In this document: positions 23,516 through 34,600 of the stretch, piece after piece | Layout: each line of letters begins with the position of its first letter | How positions within the stretch are numbered: position 1 is the first letter of the stretch | DNA from: Sphagnum magellanicum | Taxonomy: Eukaryota > Streptophyta > Sphagnopsida > Sphagnales > Sphagnaceae | Direction of reading: 5' to 3' | NCBI GenBank assembly: GCA_021904315.1 | Contig: CM038907.1 | Span: forward strand, 17,057,223 to 17,121,222 | DNA: 64,000 nucleotides | Position numbers and translations under genes: made by a program | Notes under the pieces: generated by a model | What the model saw: only the letters and a program-made list of their open reading frames with translations | Databases searched by the model: none | Told to the model about the DNA's origin: nothing

Positions 23516-23753
23516 GAGGGTAATTATAGTAGTTGTACCAGGTAGGAGGAGCAACGAAAATATACATGTGTAACGTGAGTGGAGGCGCTCAGGAAAAAAG
23601 GGAAAGACAGGTTGGGAAACTCAGTTCACCACCAAAATTGATGGAAAAACTAGTTTGGGTTCCAGTTAGTTATTTTGGTTTCCAAAATTTTCATTCCCAG
23701 TTACGTGTTTGACTTATGCCTTAATCATTGTTGTTGTTCTATTGCTTCAGTTC

Positions 23754-23773
23754 AGGGTTTAGGGTTTAGGGTT
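23754..23773 (+). promoter_or_regulatory. Telobox cluster upstream of the methyltransferase
   Basis: Consecutive GGGTTTA units lie about 53 bp before the ATG, giving AAACCCTAA teloboxes on the minus strand. The position suits a promoter or leader element. Confidence 0.5.
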
Positions 23774-23825
23774 CGTGTAAGGAACTAGTAGGATTCGGTG
23801 CTCTCAAAGGTCCGCTTGCTTGGCG

Positions 23826-26200
23826 ATGATGGAGCCTGCTCTGTTCTCAGCTGCAAATCTGTTTGACGCTCACTCCTCTGGTACCTTCTTCTTCTTCCTT
23901 CCTTCCTTCCTTCCCTCAGCCTCATCCATTCCTGCTATGATGTATGGTGTCTTCCACTACCATGCATTGTTTCTTTTGTTTCTTTGTTTCTTGCAACATG
24001 CAGCATCGGTAATAAAGCAAGCAAGCCGTGCAAGTGAGATGATGGTAATCCATCGGCACCTCCTCCTCCTCCTCCTCCTCCTCCTCATGGTGACGACAGT
24101 CTTGTTGTTCTTTGAAATGCAAAATGATGTGAGATGGGAAAGGGTGGGGGTAATTGTATCCTCCCGGGGGATGTTTGTGTGTGCACAGATGACTCTGGTG
24201 GTTCAGAATCGGAGAACGGCTTTGTTCAGCGAGATCATGCATTTCCTGGTGGCATGGTAACCCCTCTGAAGTTCATTGCAAACGGGCTTCTAGGGTTTAA
24301 GTAGTTGCTTTTGTTTGCAGGAACAGCTTTTTTCTTGTAGAGATCCATGAGGTTGAGATCATGAGGTATACACACAAGTTCCAACTACCCTGCTGCAGCT
24401 GAATCCCTACAATGAAGTACTGTGCATGAAGAATCAGAAGTGATACAACTTAGCATTGTACCCTTAGGAGTTCTGCCTTGGTTTTGTAGAAGCTGGCCTG
24501 TGAAAATCGCTGCTGTCTCGGTTTCTTAGGAGGAGTTGAGGGTGCTGGATGCTTGCTCATGTGGAGGAGACAGTGGTGTTTTACTTTTTTTGTTTTTACA
24601 TGCACATGATGGTTGCAATTTCAGGTGCTACAGATCCGAGAATTTGAGTTCCACCAAGTGAATGCCAATCTACTGTGGCCTGGAACTTGCATGTTTTCAG
24701 AGTGGCTATTCAATCACCTGGGTTTACTTAATGGGCGCCGAATTCTGGAGCTTGGCAGGTTGAGACTATTCTTCTCTGTTATTTATTGATGTTGCCCTCT
24801 CTGTCTAGATGCATATGCTTATTCCAAGGACCTTGAATGGTGTGGGTTGACTGTCTGATATAGCTGCTGGTGGTAGAGTTTGGCAGTAGCAACACATTTT
24901 ATCATGGGTTTTTTCTTTCTTGGTATAAACCTGTCAGTATTTCAGAAGAAATTATCTCTGATATGATGTTGCAGTGGGACAGGAGCACTGACTATTTTCC
25001 TGAAGAAAGCTTTCAATCTTGATATTACCACCTCTGACTATGATGATGAAGAGATAGAACACAACATTGCCTTCAATTGTCAAGCTAATGGGGTTGCTGT
25101 GTCTCCTCACATTAGACGTGAGCACTTTCTACCTTCCCTGATTGTCAAGCTGCTCCCTCTCTCTTTTTCAAATTTGCAGTCTTTCAAAATTACCTGTCCA
25201 AGTGTGGAACTCTTGTAGTATTTAAGGTGTCATCGATAACTTAACCTACTTGAGTCTGAAATGCTCTGAACATCTCTTGACTGGCTCTCTGTCATAGGAA
25301 GTGCTGTTGCATGATTTCAAAGAAACAAAGATAGCTGCTTTGGCAAACTTGGGTTGTCATTCACCGAAAAACTTGCGTATTTTGTGGTTTTCAGTAGTTA
25401 GTTGGTTCGTGAGCTGTTTACCAATGCAGGAATCAGAAACTATTTGACATGCATCTGTACTTCACATGCATTGGGGTTGAGCCTGAATATCTGCTCAGCA
25501 CTCTTGCCTAAATATCTGTGGGAATGGCAGATACATGGGGTGATGACTTTCCAGTTGATAAGCCAGACTGGGATCTGATTCTCGCAAGTGATATTTTGCT
25601 TTGTAAGCTCTATGACCTTGGTTTCCTCAGGTCTGGTAAACTTTGTTCTAGATGAGGAGAATCTGATTTGTGACACTGTGCCAAAATGGAACTCAAATTT
25701 CTTTCTTTGGTGTGTTTTCAGCTAATTGAAGTGAGGTTGACTAGGTTGTAAAACAAGCTCAAAGCTTGCAGGATGACATGCTAGGAGTTTTGCTGACAGC
25801 ATATGGAAGCATATGATTTTGGTGGGCTGGAACAGATGTGAAGCAATACCCAAACCTGATTACAACACTTACTTTCCTCTTACTCAGATGGAACCCTCAA
25901 TGTACACTGGGGGAAACTCAAAATGTTTCACACCATATTGACCAAGGAGAGGGTAAGGAAGTTCTGTATGAAGCAAAGTCTGCAGATACAGATGTCAAGG
26001 AAGAATCTGAGGGCCAAAGAAAGACAAAAATTATTGCTGTTCCCACCACTCTTCCAAAACCATGTTTCTTGATGAGTTGGCGACGAAGGATTCCCAAACA
26101 AGACGAAGATGTTTTCTTCAATGGCTGTAGAGCAGCAGGTTTGTGTGTGATCAATTATGGCTCATGTGTGTACTGTATCTCACCAAACCGCGAACAATAA
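23826..26200 (+). CDS. METTL21-like (family 16) protein methyltransferase (6 exons, 278 aa)
   Basis: Exons: 23826-23880, 24189-24256, 24625-24758, 24975-25117, 25531-25602, 25836-26200. It is a class I SAM-dependent methyltransferase of the Methyltransf_16 group, whose characterised members methylate lysines of proteins; the substrate here is unknown. Landmarks: NANLLWPGT (54-62), SAM motif I ILELGSGTGA (81-90), acidic post-I ligand TTSDYDD (104-110), and motif DLILASDILLY (148-158), where this group has its D/E-xx-Y-like signature. The C-terminal FLMSWRRRI and CVYCI strands are also typical. Residues 176-225 form a poorly conserved charged linker. The start is the first of two tandem ATGs. 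Skipping the DNA at 24257-24624 joins FPGGM to VLQIREF in phase and fits the family. A five-copy tandem repeat begins right after the stop. Confidence 0.9.
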
Positions 26201-26209
26201 TATTCAGTT

Positions 26210-26428
26210 ACTGGCTGGACACCCACTGTCAGAAGCTGAAGAAGCCATGGGCTAGTCATGGCACCCACTGTTAGGAACTGATGAAGCCATGGGTAGTCAT
26301 GGCAACCACGATTGGGAGCTGATGAAGCCATGAGTAGTCATGGCACCCACTGTCAGAAGCTGATGAAGTTGCTGGGTAGTCATGGCACCCACTTTCAGGA
26401 GCTGATGAAGTCATGGGATAGTCATGGC
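26210..26428 (+). repeat. Five-copy, about 43-bp tandem repeat after the methyltransferase stop
   Basis: The unit is GAAGCTGATGAAGCCATGGG then TAGTCATGGCACCCACTGTC, repeated about five times with changes. It begins within 10 bp of the stop codon, so it probably lies in the 3' UTR. The words CATGG and CCATG make each unit partly self-complementary. Confidence 0.8.
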
Positions 26429-26429
26429 A

Positions 26430-27600
26430 GCTTGTTACTGCTATTCATGATGAAGAAGTTGAATGTGATCTAAATTGATTAGCAAATTGTGGAATGGAAT
26501 TATCAAATCCCAAGTCCTCAAGTTCTAATTGGAGATAAAAACTTGACAGGTAGCATGATTAGAGATTTAGTGATTCTTGCGATTGTACTGCCTGCTGCCT
26601 CAAAGATATCCTTCATGGGACAAAGTGCAGCTATTTCTGGGAGATGTGGTAATAATCTCTTTGGACACTGCAGCACAGCAGAAGTAGAAGTAGAAGTAGA
26701 AGAAAAGTAGCAGTAGAAGAACTTGGGCTCATGTACGTATTGACAAATTGCACAGGAACTCTCCTGGCAAAGTCTTCTCATGTTTGCATCCTATTTCTGC
26801 TAAGGTATTTGAGTGACCTCACACTATTGAGGGGAGGTTTTGTTCTCTGGAACAAAATTGTAGAGTTACAAGTGTAATGTGTACGTTCTGCCATGTTTTG
26901 TGGCCCCAAATTTGATGTTACACTCAATCCCTTTGGTACCTTGGTGCATCATATCTCTCTCTCTCTCTCTTAACTAAAAAACATCAACACTGAGTATCCA
27001 GTTTGGAGTTTAAACGGCGAGGTGGGAGTCAAATAGAGGGCCCATATAATTCATCTAAGGCCTTTACATGGCATAAAGGTCAATGGGTGTATGTAAGATA
27101 GGAATGGACAATGGATGTAGGGCTAGCAAAGGATAGTGTATCCTAGGGTTAGAAAAGCATTGTTTGTTTGTGTTTTTTTGGAGAAATTTTGTCAAATGGT
27201 ATATATATATATATTTTTTAATTGGCAAAAAATTTATGTTTTTCGAGTTCTTTAGTCACCAAATCTTGAAAGAAAATCCTGTTTAAAAAGAAAATTACCA
27301 GATTCTACCCTAAGTTCCAGCAGGTAATCAAAAGTATAGAAGGATGCTAGATTTTTATTTTTTTTAATATATTTTTTGGTGTCAAATCTGGCTAAATCAT
27401 CTTATGGATAGATCACCATTTGAGCAACATCACAAAACTGGGGGAATTTTTTATTAAAGTTTGTATTCATAAGAACTTGAACCTTTTGCATTGAACTTTG
27501 CACAAGTGCAAAACCCTTGATGTACAAAGCATTAAAGTTTTTGTGTCTAAGAAAATGTTGGTCCTATACAAAATTCAACTTGAACATGCAAAAGTGTCTA
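26430..27600. other. Spacer with a dispersed AT-rich repeat
   Basis: Besides a CT run (about 26954-26970), the stretch at about 27370-27440 (CAAATCTGGCTAAATC, ATAGATCACCATTTGAGC, CAACATCACAAAACTGG) resembles 56880-56940 in the same orientation. It also resembles, inverted, 20650-20700. I see no gene. Confidence 0.5.
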
Positions 27601-27611
27601 AGAAGATGAAA

Positions 27612-30240
27612 CCCTGGCAAGCTTTATCAAACAAAGCACCCAGGAAAAGGGGTAAAGGAAGAACAAAGAGAAAGGACCCAAGTTTGAGCTAGAAGCTCAA
27701 AAACCCAAGGTGGGCCACAAAGGGGCAAAGGAACATGTTCCTAACCCCCCACCACCACCAGATGCAAGAAGCAAATTGGAGGAGGAAAGGGATGAGGAAA
27801 GGGACGAGAAACTTGAAAGCCTAGTAAACCTAAAAGAGCCCTCATTTGCAATGATAATGTGTTTCAAAATAGAAGTAGCTTGTATTTTCTGCAAGGCTAT
27901 CAACATTTTCCGCCTATAGAAGGCATGTAGAATTACCAAAGGAAGGCCATCAGTGCCCTTTGGTGATCATGCCATGTTGGCACATATGTGAAGAAAGTCA
28001 TACGCTTGTTGGTATGTGCACCCAAAAACCTTTATGGCAAGGGGAGGGAATGTGTATGTTGGGTGTTAATCTTGATAAAGTCCTTCCTTTGTTTGAGTCG
28101 CGATTGTTGTGACCACCTTGTGAAATGAAACAATTTGAAAAATCAAATCCATTCAGGTGGGATCAACAATGACCACATTAGGTAAGGTGCGAATGCCATC
28201 AACTAATAACATGATGTCAACCCATTCACAAGAAGATTGAAGGGAAGGTGGTCGAAGGACCTGGGTTTGCTCACATGAAACATGAAACCCAATGTTTCTT
28301 GCAATGGAAACAAAAGCATTTCAAACCATGTCATGGGATGTAGTCCATTCCCCACCATGGGAGCAATGAAAAAAGTGGGTCCTTGTAGGGTTTAAGGGTT
28401 GGCCACAAATACAATAAATCACCTCAAAGATTAAAAGATGGAAAAGGTTCAACTTGGTGTGCAACGTGAAGAAAAAAACATCAAAGGCTAGACAGAAAGG
28501 TGTAATGATAAGGTGAGTAAACACCCACCTTTGGGCGCATGCAAGACCTTAAGCATGTGTAATGTGAATCAGAAACCATGTTAGAAATGTTAGAAATGAT
28601 GTTAGAGAAAAAATGGTCATGCAATCTATTTGAAATGCTCTCTTAAAGCTTATTTAATCCCCTCTTAGCAAACCACATGAAAGGAGGAACACATGCCACT
28701 ACGTTTGAGGCAAGGTGTTTTTGCACCATCTTCAAATGGGTTTGGAAGGGGAATGGACTAAAATTGTTGGCACCTATTGCCTTTAATAATAATGAGTAAT
28801 GATTTGATAGGAATCTAACAATATGATAGGTGCAATAAATGCCCAATTCCCCAAATAGGCCATTGACTTAATGAGCTCCATAGATATGAGGCTAATCCCC
28901 CCACAAGAGAGAGCCAATGAGAGATGGGGAAAAAAACTTGCCGACGCATTAAAGGGACATGTGGGCAGTCCAAAGAACTTGGGCCCGAAGAGTTTTTCAA
29001 AAATCTACATGAGGGTCAAGTTGAAAGAGGTGACTTGGTGTTGGGAAATTGATAAAGGAAATAAGCAACAGAGCAAATAGAGGGCCTTTGGGCAAAACAA
29101 AATAAGAAAGATTCCAAAAGCAACTTAAATATCCCTTGATTTTAAAAGCGTTTTTGCATGGCAAACATCCTCATCCGACACATTTTGTAAGAAATACAAA
29201 GAATAAAAAAACAAACTCAAATAGGACACCCAAAACCATGATGTCATCTCACGGGCGAAAAGAATTGGCAAGAGGGGAAAAACTAGGAAGGAGACCAGAA
29301 GGTGACCAAATCGAACATTTGTGGGGTTGGACCACAAGCCTTATTGAAGCCAATTGAGAAACAAAATGGTCAAACGCAAGATGAACAATAAAAGTTGGGC
29401 CAATATGTGAGTGTTGTTAGCAAGGGAAGGGAAAATACAAGAGGGAAAAACCCTTGCATAACATCATAATACACAAAAATGGGCTAGTGCAAAAAGAGGT
29501 TTGGCGAGTGAATCACCTTGGTGTGTGCGCTCCAAAGAATGGATGATTAATAGATCTCCCAAAGGGGAATGGTGGCTAGAGAAAAGGGGAACCTGTTAGG
29601 CATTAAAGGATTGAACAAAGGGGAAAAGTTGAGACAATTAACTTCTTGTTGCATGAAGTTCTTATGGCTTTCTTGGAAATGGTGTTGAAGGCATTTGCAA
29701 TATCCACATGTAGCACCACCCAATCGGAATGGATGCCTAAAACAACTCAAACACTATGAACCACTGCCTTGTCAAATTGATTGTCATACCAAATTGATGA
29801 GGTGACAAGTGATTGGAAAAAACATCACGAAATTGCAAACATAAAGTTCTGCTCACCAATTGGTATAGGACCTCACCCATCACAATTGGCCAAATGCTTG
29901 TGGAAGGCTTGCCAAAAAACCCAAGCAATGGACCTTGGGATATGACCTGTAATGACATGGGAATTCACTTGAAAAAGTTGTGAAAAGCCACTAGTTAAGT
30001 CCTCAAGACCAGAAAGGTTTCGCAAGTGTTCGAAAACCATACCTAAAGGACCACTAGTTGAAAGATGCGACAATGAATGTGGGTTGACTTAAAGGAATCC
30101 AAAGAAAACTCCAAATCCAATTTGGGCTGGAAATCCAACAAGGAATTTTGGCAAGGAGAGAACGAATTTCAAAGATGAAATGCTTGCAAAGCACTAATGG
30201 TTTGAGTGGAGGTTGGGGCTAGGGCAAGGTGGGCAAGTAT
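27612..30240 (-). mobile_element. Dead non-LTR (LINE-like) retrotransposon with reverse-transcriptase remnant
   Basis: On the minus strand, frame fragments line up in the order of a reverse transcriptase. First comes GEVLYQLVSRTLCLQFRD with LSPHQFG (about 29780-29890). Next is LHVDIANAFNTIS (about 29680-29720), the first catalytic aspartate block. Then come THQGDSLAKPLFALAHF (about 29475-29525) and SLANNTHILAQ (about 29405-29440), where the usual ADD catalytic pair has become ANN. Last is a downstream block HCSHGGEW..SHDMV, RTLPNVVIVDPT (about 28160-28390). Stops and frame changes interrupt it many times. It is an old inactive copy, and no target-site duplication or poly-A tail could be assigned. 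Confidence 0.8.
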
Positions 30241-31480
30241 TATGAATGATATGGAATTCAAAAGCTCATAACTAAAATGAAACTAGAATGATGAATGTCA
30301 TCCAAATGTACATAATGAACTTTTATGTACAAGATTGATCAACTAAGCAACTTAATATTTTATGGATAAATGTGCAATCAACATCCACAGATCAAATTAG
30401 TTTATTGATTGATTATGTCCAAATGCAATGACATGAAAGTTCATGGGCATGAATGGACCCAAGTGGACAAACTTTCATATCATTGATGAACAAAACCCAG
30501 TAGATGAACTTTCATGGATGAAATGAACATGATGAATGACTTTGATTCTATTGGACAAGACAAACTTCTATGGTCAAATTGAATCCAATCACAATGCATG
30601 AACTTTTGTTGATGAAAAAAAAAATTTGGAAAGAAAAAAATGGATTGACAATGCCACCTCATTATAAACAATTTCACTAGTGAAAATTAATTTGATGACA
30701 AATTTGAAACCATTTGGATGGGATAAACTTCTGTGAATGAAATACATCTTACACCATAACGGAAAAAAAAATGGTAAAATTGATTATTGGACTATACCTT
30801 CTTTTTGTTTTATGCAAATTTGTAACAAGCATAAAATCCAAATTTATAGATTAAAAATAGTAAAAAGTGATGGATGAAGGTTATTAATAAAATCAAATGA
30901 AAATTTGAAAAACCATCCAAAATAACCTCTTACAATTTAACCTAGTTTCTCGACTTTCCACTCCTCTAGATCATGTTCATGCACTAGATGAATAACATAT
31001 GATTGATGAATGTGAACCTTAGGTGAGTATAATTATGAAATGTCATCCACAGTATGTGTGATCCCCATGCAATGAATGTTAATTATTGACAGACATGCTA
31101 TCACACCAAATGGGATAAAGTGGATGAAAAACATTTTAATGGATGGTCATGATCTGTTCAATGTATGCAATGGATGTGAATTGCGTGGAATGGATGAAAC
31201 CAACCCCACCAAATAAATTGAATGGGTTTGTTTTTGATGGTTGAGATTTACCCCATGACATAAATTGAAGGGGTTGGTTCACCATGGATGAAATTCATCC
31301 AACCAAATCAACTAAACATATGCAGCGATTTTCTACCATAATTAAAAAGATCAAGTAGTTCAACATCTGTGATTTCACATGTTCACATGATTTGCAAGCA
31401 AACAAAAGACATCATTGGGAGCCAGGTTTGATCTTTGATCGATGCTAGGAATTCTCTGCATCTGAAATCCCAACAATGAA
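30241..31480. other. Spacer rich in GATGAA/TTCATC words
   Basis: Words such as GATGAACTTTCATGGATGAA, AACTTTCATG and TGGATGAA recur across the stretch, suggesting a degenerate repeat. No gene is seen, apart from the probable 3' UTR of the next minus-strand gene at its right end. Confidence 0.4.
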
Positions 31481-31617
31481 AGAACAAAAATGTGACTTTG
31501 GGTAGTACCCAAATCGGGCGTGATGAGTTTCATGGAATGCATAAATCACATTACAGACAGGAAACATTGTACAGGAAGCGCCAGCAGGCGGTCATGAGAA
31601 AACCAAAAAAAAAATTC

Positions 31618-34600
31618 TCACAATATTACACAACAACATTTCTCATTCACCTTGTTTGCATTAGAATCAACTTCACGCTTTAACCTCACAGTTTCCGCAG
31701 GATGCATGATGACATCCTCCTTCACTGTCACTTGCGGTGGTTCCTCATCAAGATTGCACATCACTTGAGCTTTCGGACTCTGCATTGGAAGCTTCTTCCT
31801 CCCAGGCTTTTCAAGTCCTTCACTTGGGAGGTGGTATGTGAGTGAACGGCGTACAATGTTATTGTCAATGTATCCAACTTTTGGGATCTCGCCTCCTTGC
31901 AGCACATGTCCATTCTGGTTGCTGTGTTCATATTTCTCTGGTTCCATTTGAATTCCAGCTTTCAGGAAAACTTCAAGATGTGGAGAAATGACAGTAACAG
32001 AGTTATTTCTCTCCTTTGCGCTTGCAAGCTCTGCTGCCTCATACACAAGGTCATGAACTATGCTACTGCAAAACAGAATTCGGTCTGTTGCTTCCGCTAG
32101 TGTTATGTTCCGGGAAACCAGTGATGCTGTGTCTGCGTCCTTGCTGCTGCCACCACTGCAGCTAACCTCCTCTGCAACAGCATAAAACAAATCAAACCAA
32201 GCAAACACACTTTTGAATTACTGCCTTTCTGAACCAACCAGCTTTGCTCACTCTTTCACACACAAAATTTTTCCTTTTTCCTGAGTAGCTTTTCATGTTT
32301 ACTAACAACAAAAATTTACCACAATTCTTGACGAATGGAGAAAATACCTAGTGAACTATGCTCCCATTCAAAGTGTTCCGAAACTGAGCCAGGACGCACT
32401 GTGATTGAAAATCTACTCTGACCATTCAGCTCCTCAGCGATTTGCCTGTTTGTGCTTCTGTGTAACACTTGAGCTGGCAAAGAGTCATACTCTCCAGATT
32501 GTACTGCTACCTGCATTGGAGATCCTTGTCTTGCAGAATTGAGCTTGCTAAGCTGTGAACTGTTTGAAGCAGCTGCCACCACTGCTTTTGCAACTGGAGT
32601 CTGGAATTTACCAGGCAACTTTCCAGGGAGAGATGCTTGCTTCAATTGTTCATTCAGAACATCCACATTTGTGTTCACAATGATGGGTTTTCTCTCGGGT
32701 GGCTCTGGTGTTGAAGTCCTTTTACGCCCAAACTTAAATGACGACAAATGCTTCCGAGCATTGGGTCCAGGAGACTCAGTGTTCTCAATGATCTCCTCTT
32801 TAACTGGAGACAGTGCCACATTTGGAAGTGTCACCTTCTTCATGTCAGGCAGTTGAAGAACACCATCTACAGATTTCTCAATTTCAGGTGTTGAGGGACT
32901 CAGCCTCCTGCTGTCTTCACCATCCAGAGTTTCCAGATTGGGAGCCATTTTGCTACTCTTTCTTGCAATATTGGTTTTTGAATCAGTCTTGATCATACTG
33001 TCTACTGCTTTCTTGGTCTTGGGATCCTTCAATATGTTCAGATTCTTTGCTGTCAGTTGTAGTCCTGTACTTGTCTTGGATTCCAGAGCACCAGCCACAA
33101 AGTAATCCAAGCAGCTCTTCTCCTCTGAAGGAATCATCTTGGCAAGACTCTCACCGTCAGGTGAAGCTGTGCTAATGCTTCCATGTTTCATGAGTGTAGC
33201 AGGCAAATCAAAGTCGCCAGAACTAGACTTCATGATCTCCCTGCCCTGTTTGATGCTAGCTCCTTGTTTGTGCATTTGCATGGTGAAAGAAGGCAGTTCC
33301 CGTATATCATAGACACGGGTTGGACTCGATTTTGGGTCCCCAAAACTAGAACTTAAGCTGTACTGAGGGTCTTCCCAAGAACTGTTACTAGGACATGAGG
33401 AGATTGTATCGGGAGTTTGGGACACATCCAAGCTACTTGCTAGAAAACTTCCTGAGGATTTTGATGATTCGCTTTTTGACAATGTAACTTGCAGCTTTCC
33501 CATTGTTTTTACTAGCAGCCCACTATATGCAAAGGCAGCTTTTGAGTATGAAGAAATAGGCTTCTTCTCCACACAAGGAATGGACATGTTTGCCTCTTCT
33601 GTCCCTATTGTTTGAGCATCATAACTTACCACTTCATTCAATCCATGATCAAATGCCTTTGCACCCACATGTTCAACAACAGGCTTTTTAAGGATCTCGC
33701 TGGTGAAATTCTTGTCCAACTTCAAGGTTTTCCTTGTTGCTTCCATACCAAGCACTCTACTGTCAGAGGGCACTCCCAATTCCTCCTTTGGAGCCTTGGC
33801 CATGAGATGCTGGAGAGGAGCCTCACTGGGATCAATTCCATGCTGTAGCAGCTCTTCTGATGATGAGCTTGCGTCACTGTCATCTTGCTTCAAAACATCT
33901 GCCATTGCTCCTGTTGCCACCACTACCCCTTGTAGGGTTGTCCCATCTTTCACCTTTCGATTCTTGTCCAATGAGCTGTCAATGGTAGTACCACATTCCT
34001 GACTTGGAAACAGGGATGGAAAGTTGCCAGCTTTGGAGTTGGACTTTCTGCTGATGGCACTGCTGCTCCCAGGCTTGAGCTCTTGCAAGCAGTGTCTAGA
34101 ATCATGACGGTTGGACATAGAATCCTTCAGTGGAGGGAGATCCAAGCATCCATCTCCACTCAACACAATTGGTTCCAGTCTGAGGAGATCCTTCTTCTCA
34201 GGCATCTGTGCCACCACACAGAACGATTCACGTAATCCTAGACATGGTTCCTTCTTCTTTGGGGACTTGGACTGAGGAAAGTGGGCGGTGGCAGTTACCA
34301 CACTCTTCATCTCCTGGAACAACACTCCTCTTTGTGACTTTTCTTTCTCCTGCTGCATGGAAGATGATGGTTCCCTTATAATTTCCCCCAGACCTGCATC
34401 CACACCTTGCACAATAAAGGAGTTCGCAGAATTGTTACTCTCACCTTTGTGATTTGCTTCTGCCTTGTCTACACCTTGATTGAAGAGCTCAAGTGCTTGA
34501 GTGATGTCAGTGGCCGGACCCAGATGATGCGAACCAGCTAACTGACTCTCCTTTTCAATCCCAGGAGGATTGAATCCTCTCAGAGAGTGATCTGCAAGCT

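Larger units (their letters stand above)
20600..23700. other. AT-rich spacer
   Basis: It holds a GT run (21254-21270), a telomere-motif palindrome (21141-21180), a short ATGAGTC repeat (about 21397-21420) and an A-rich stretch (22680-23000) that reads as repeated CCTAAAA/CTTCAAAA words. I see no gene. Confidence 0.5.
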
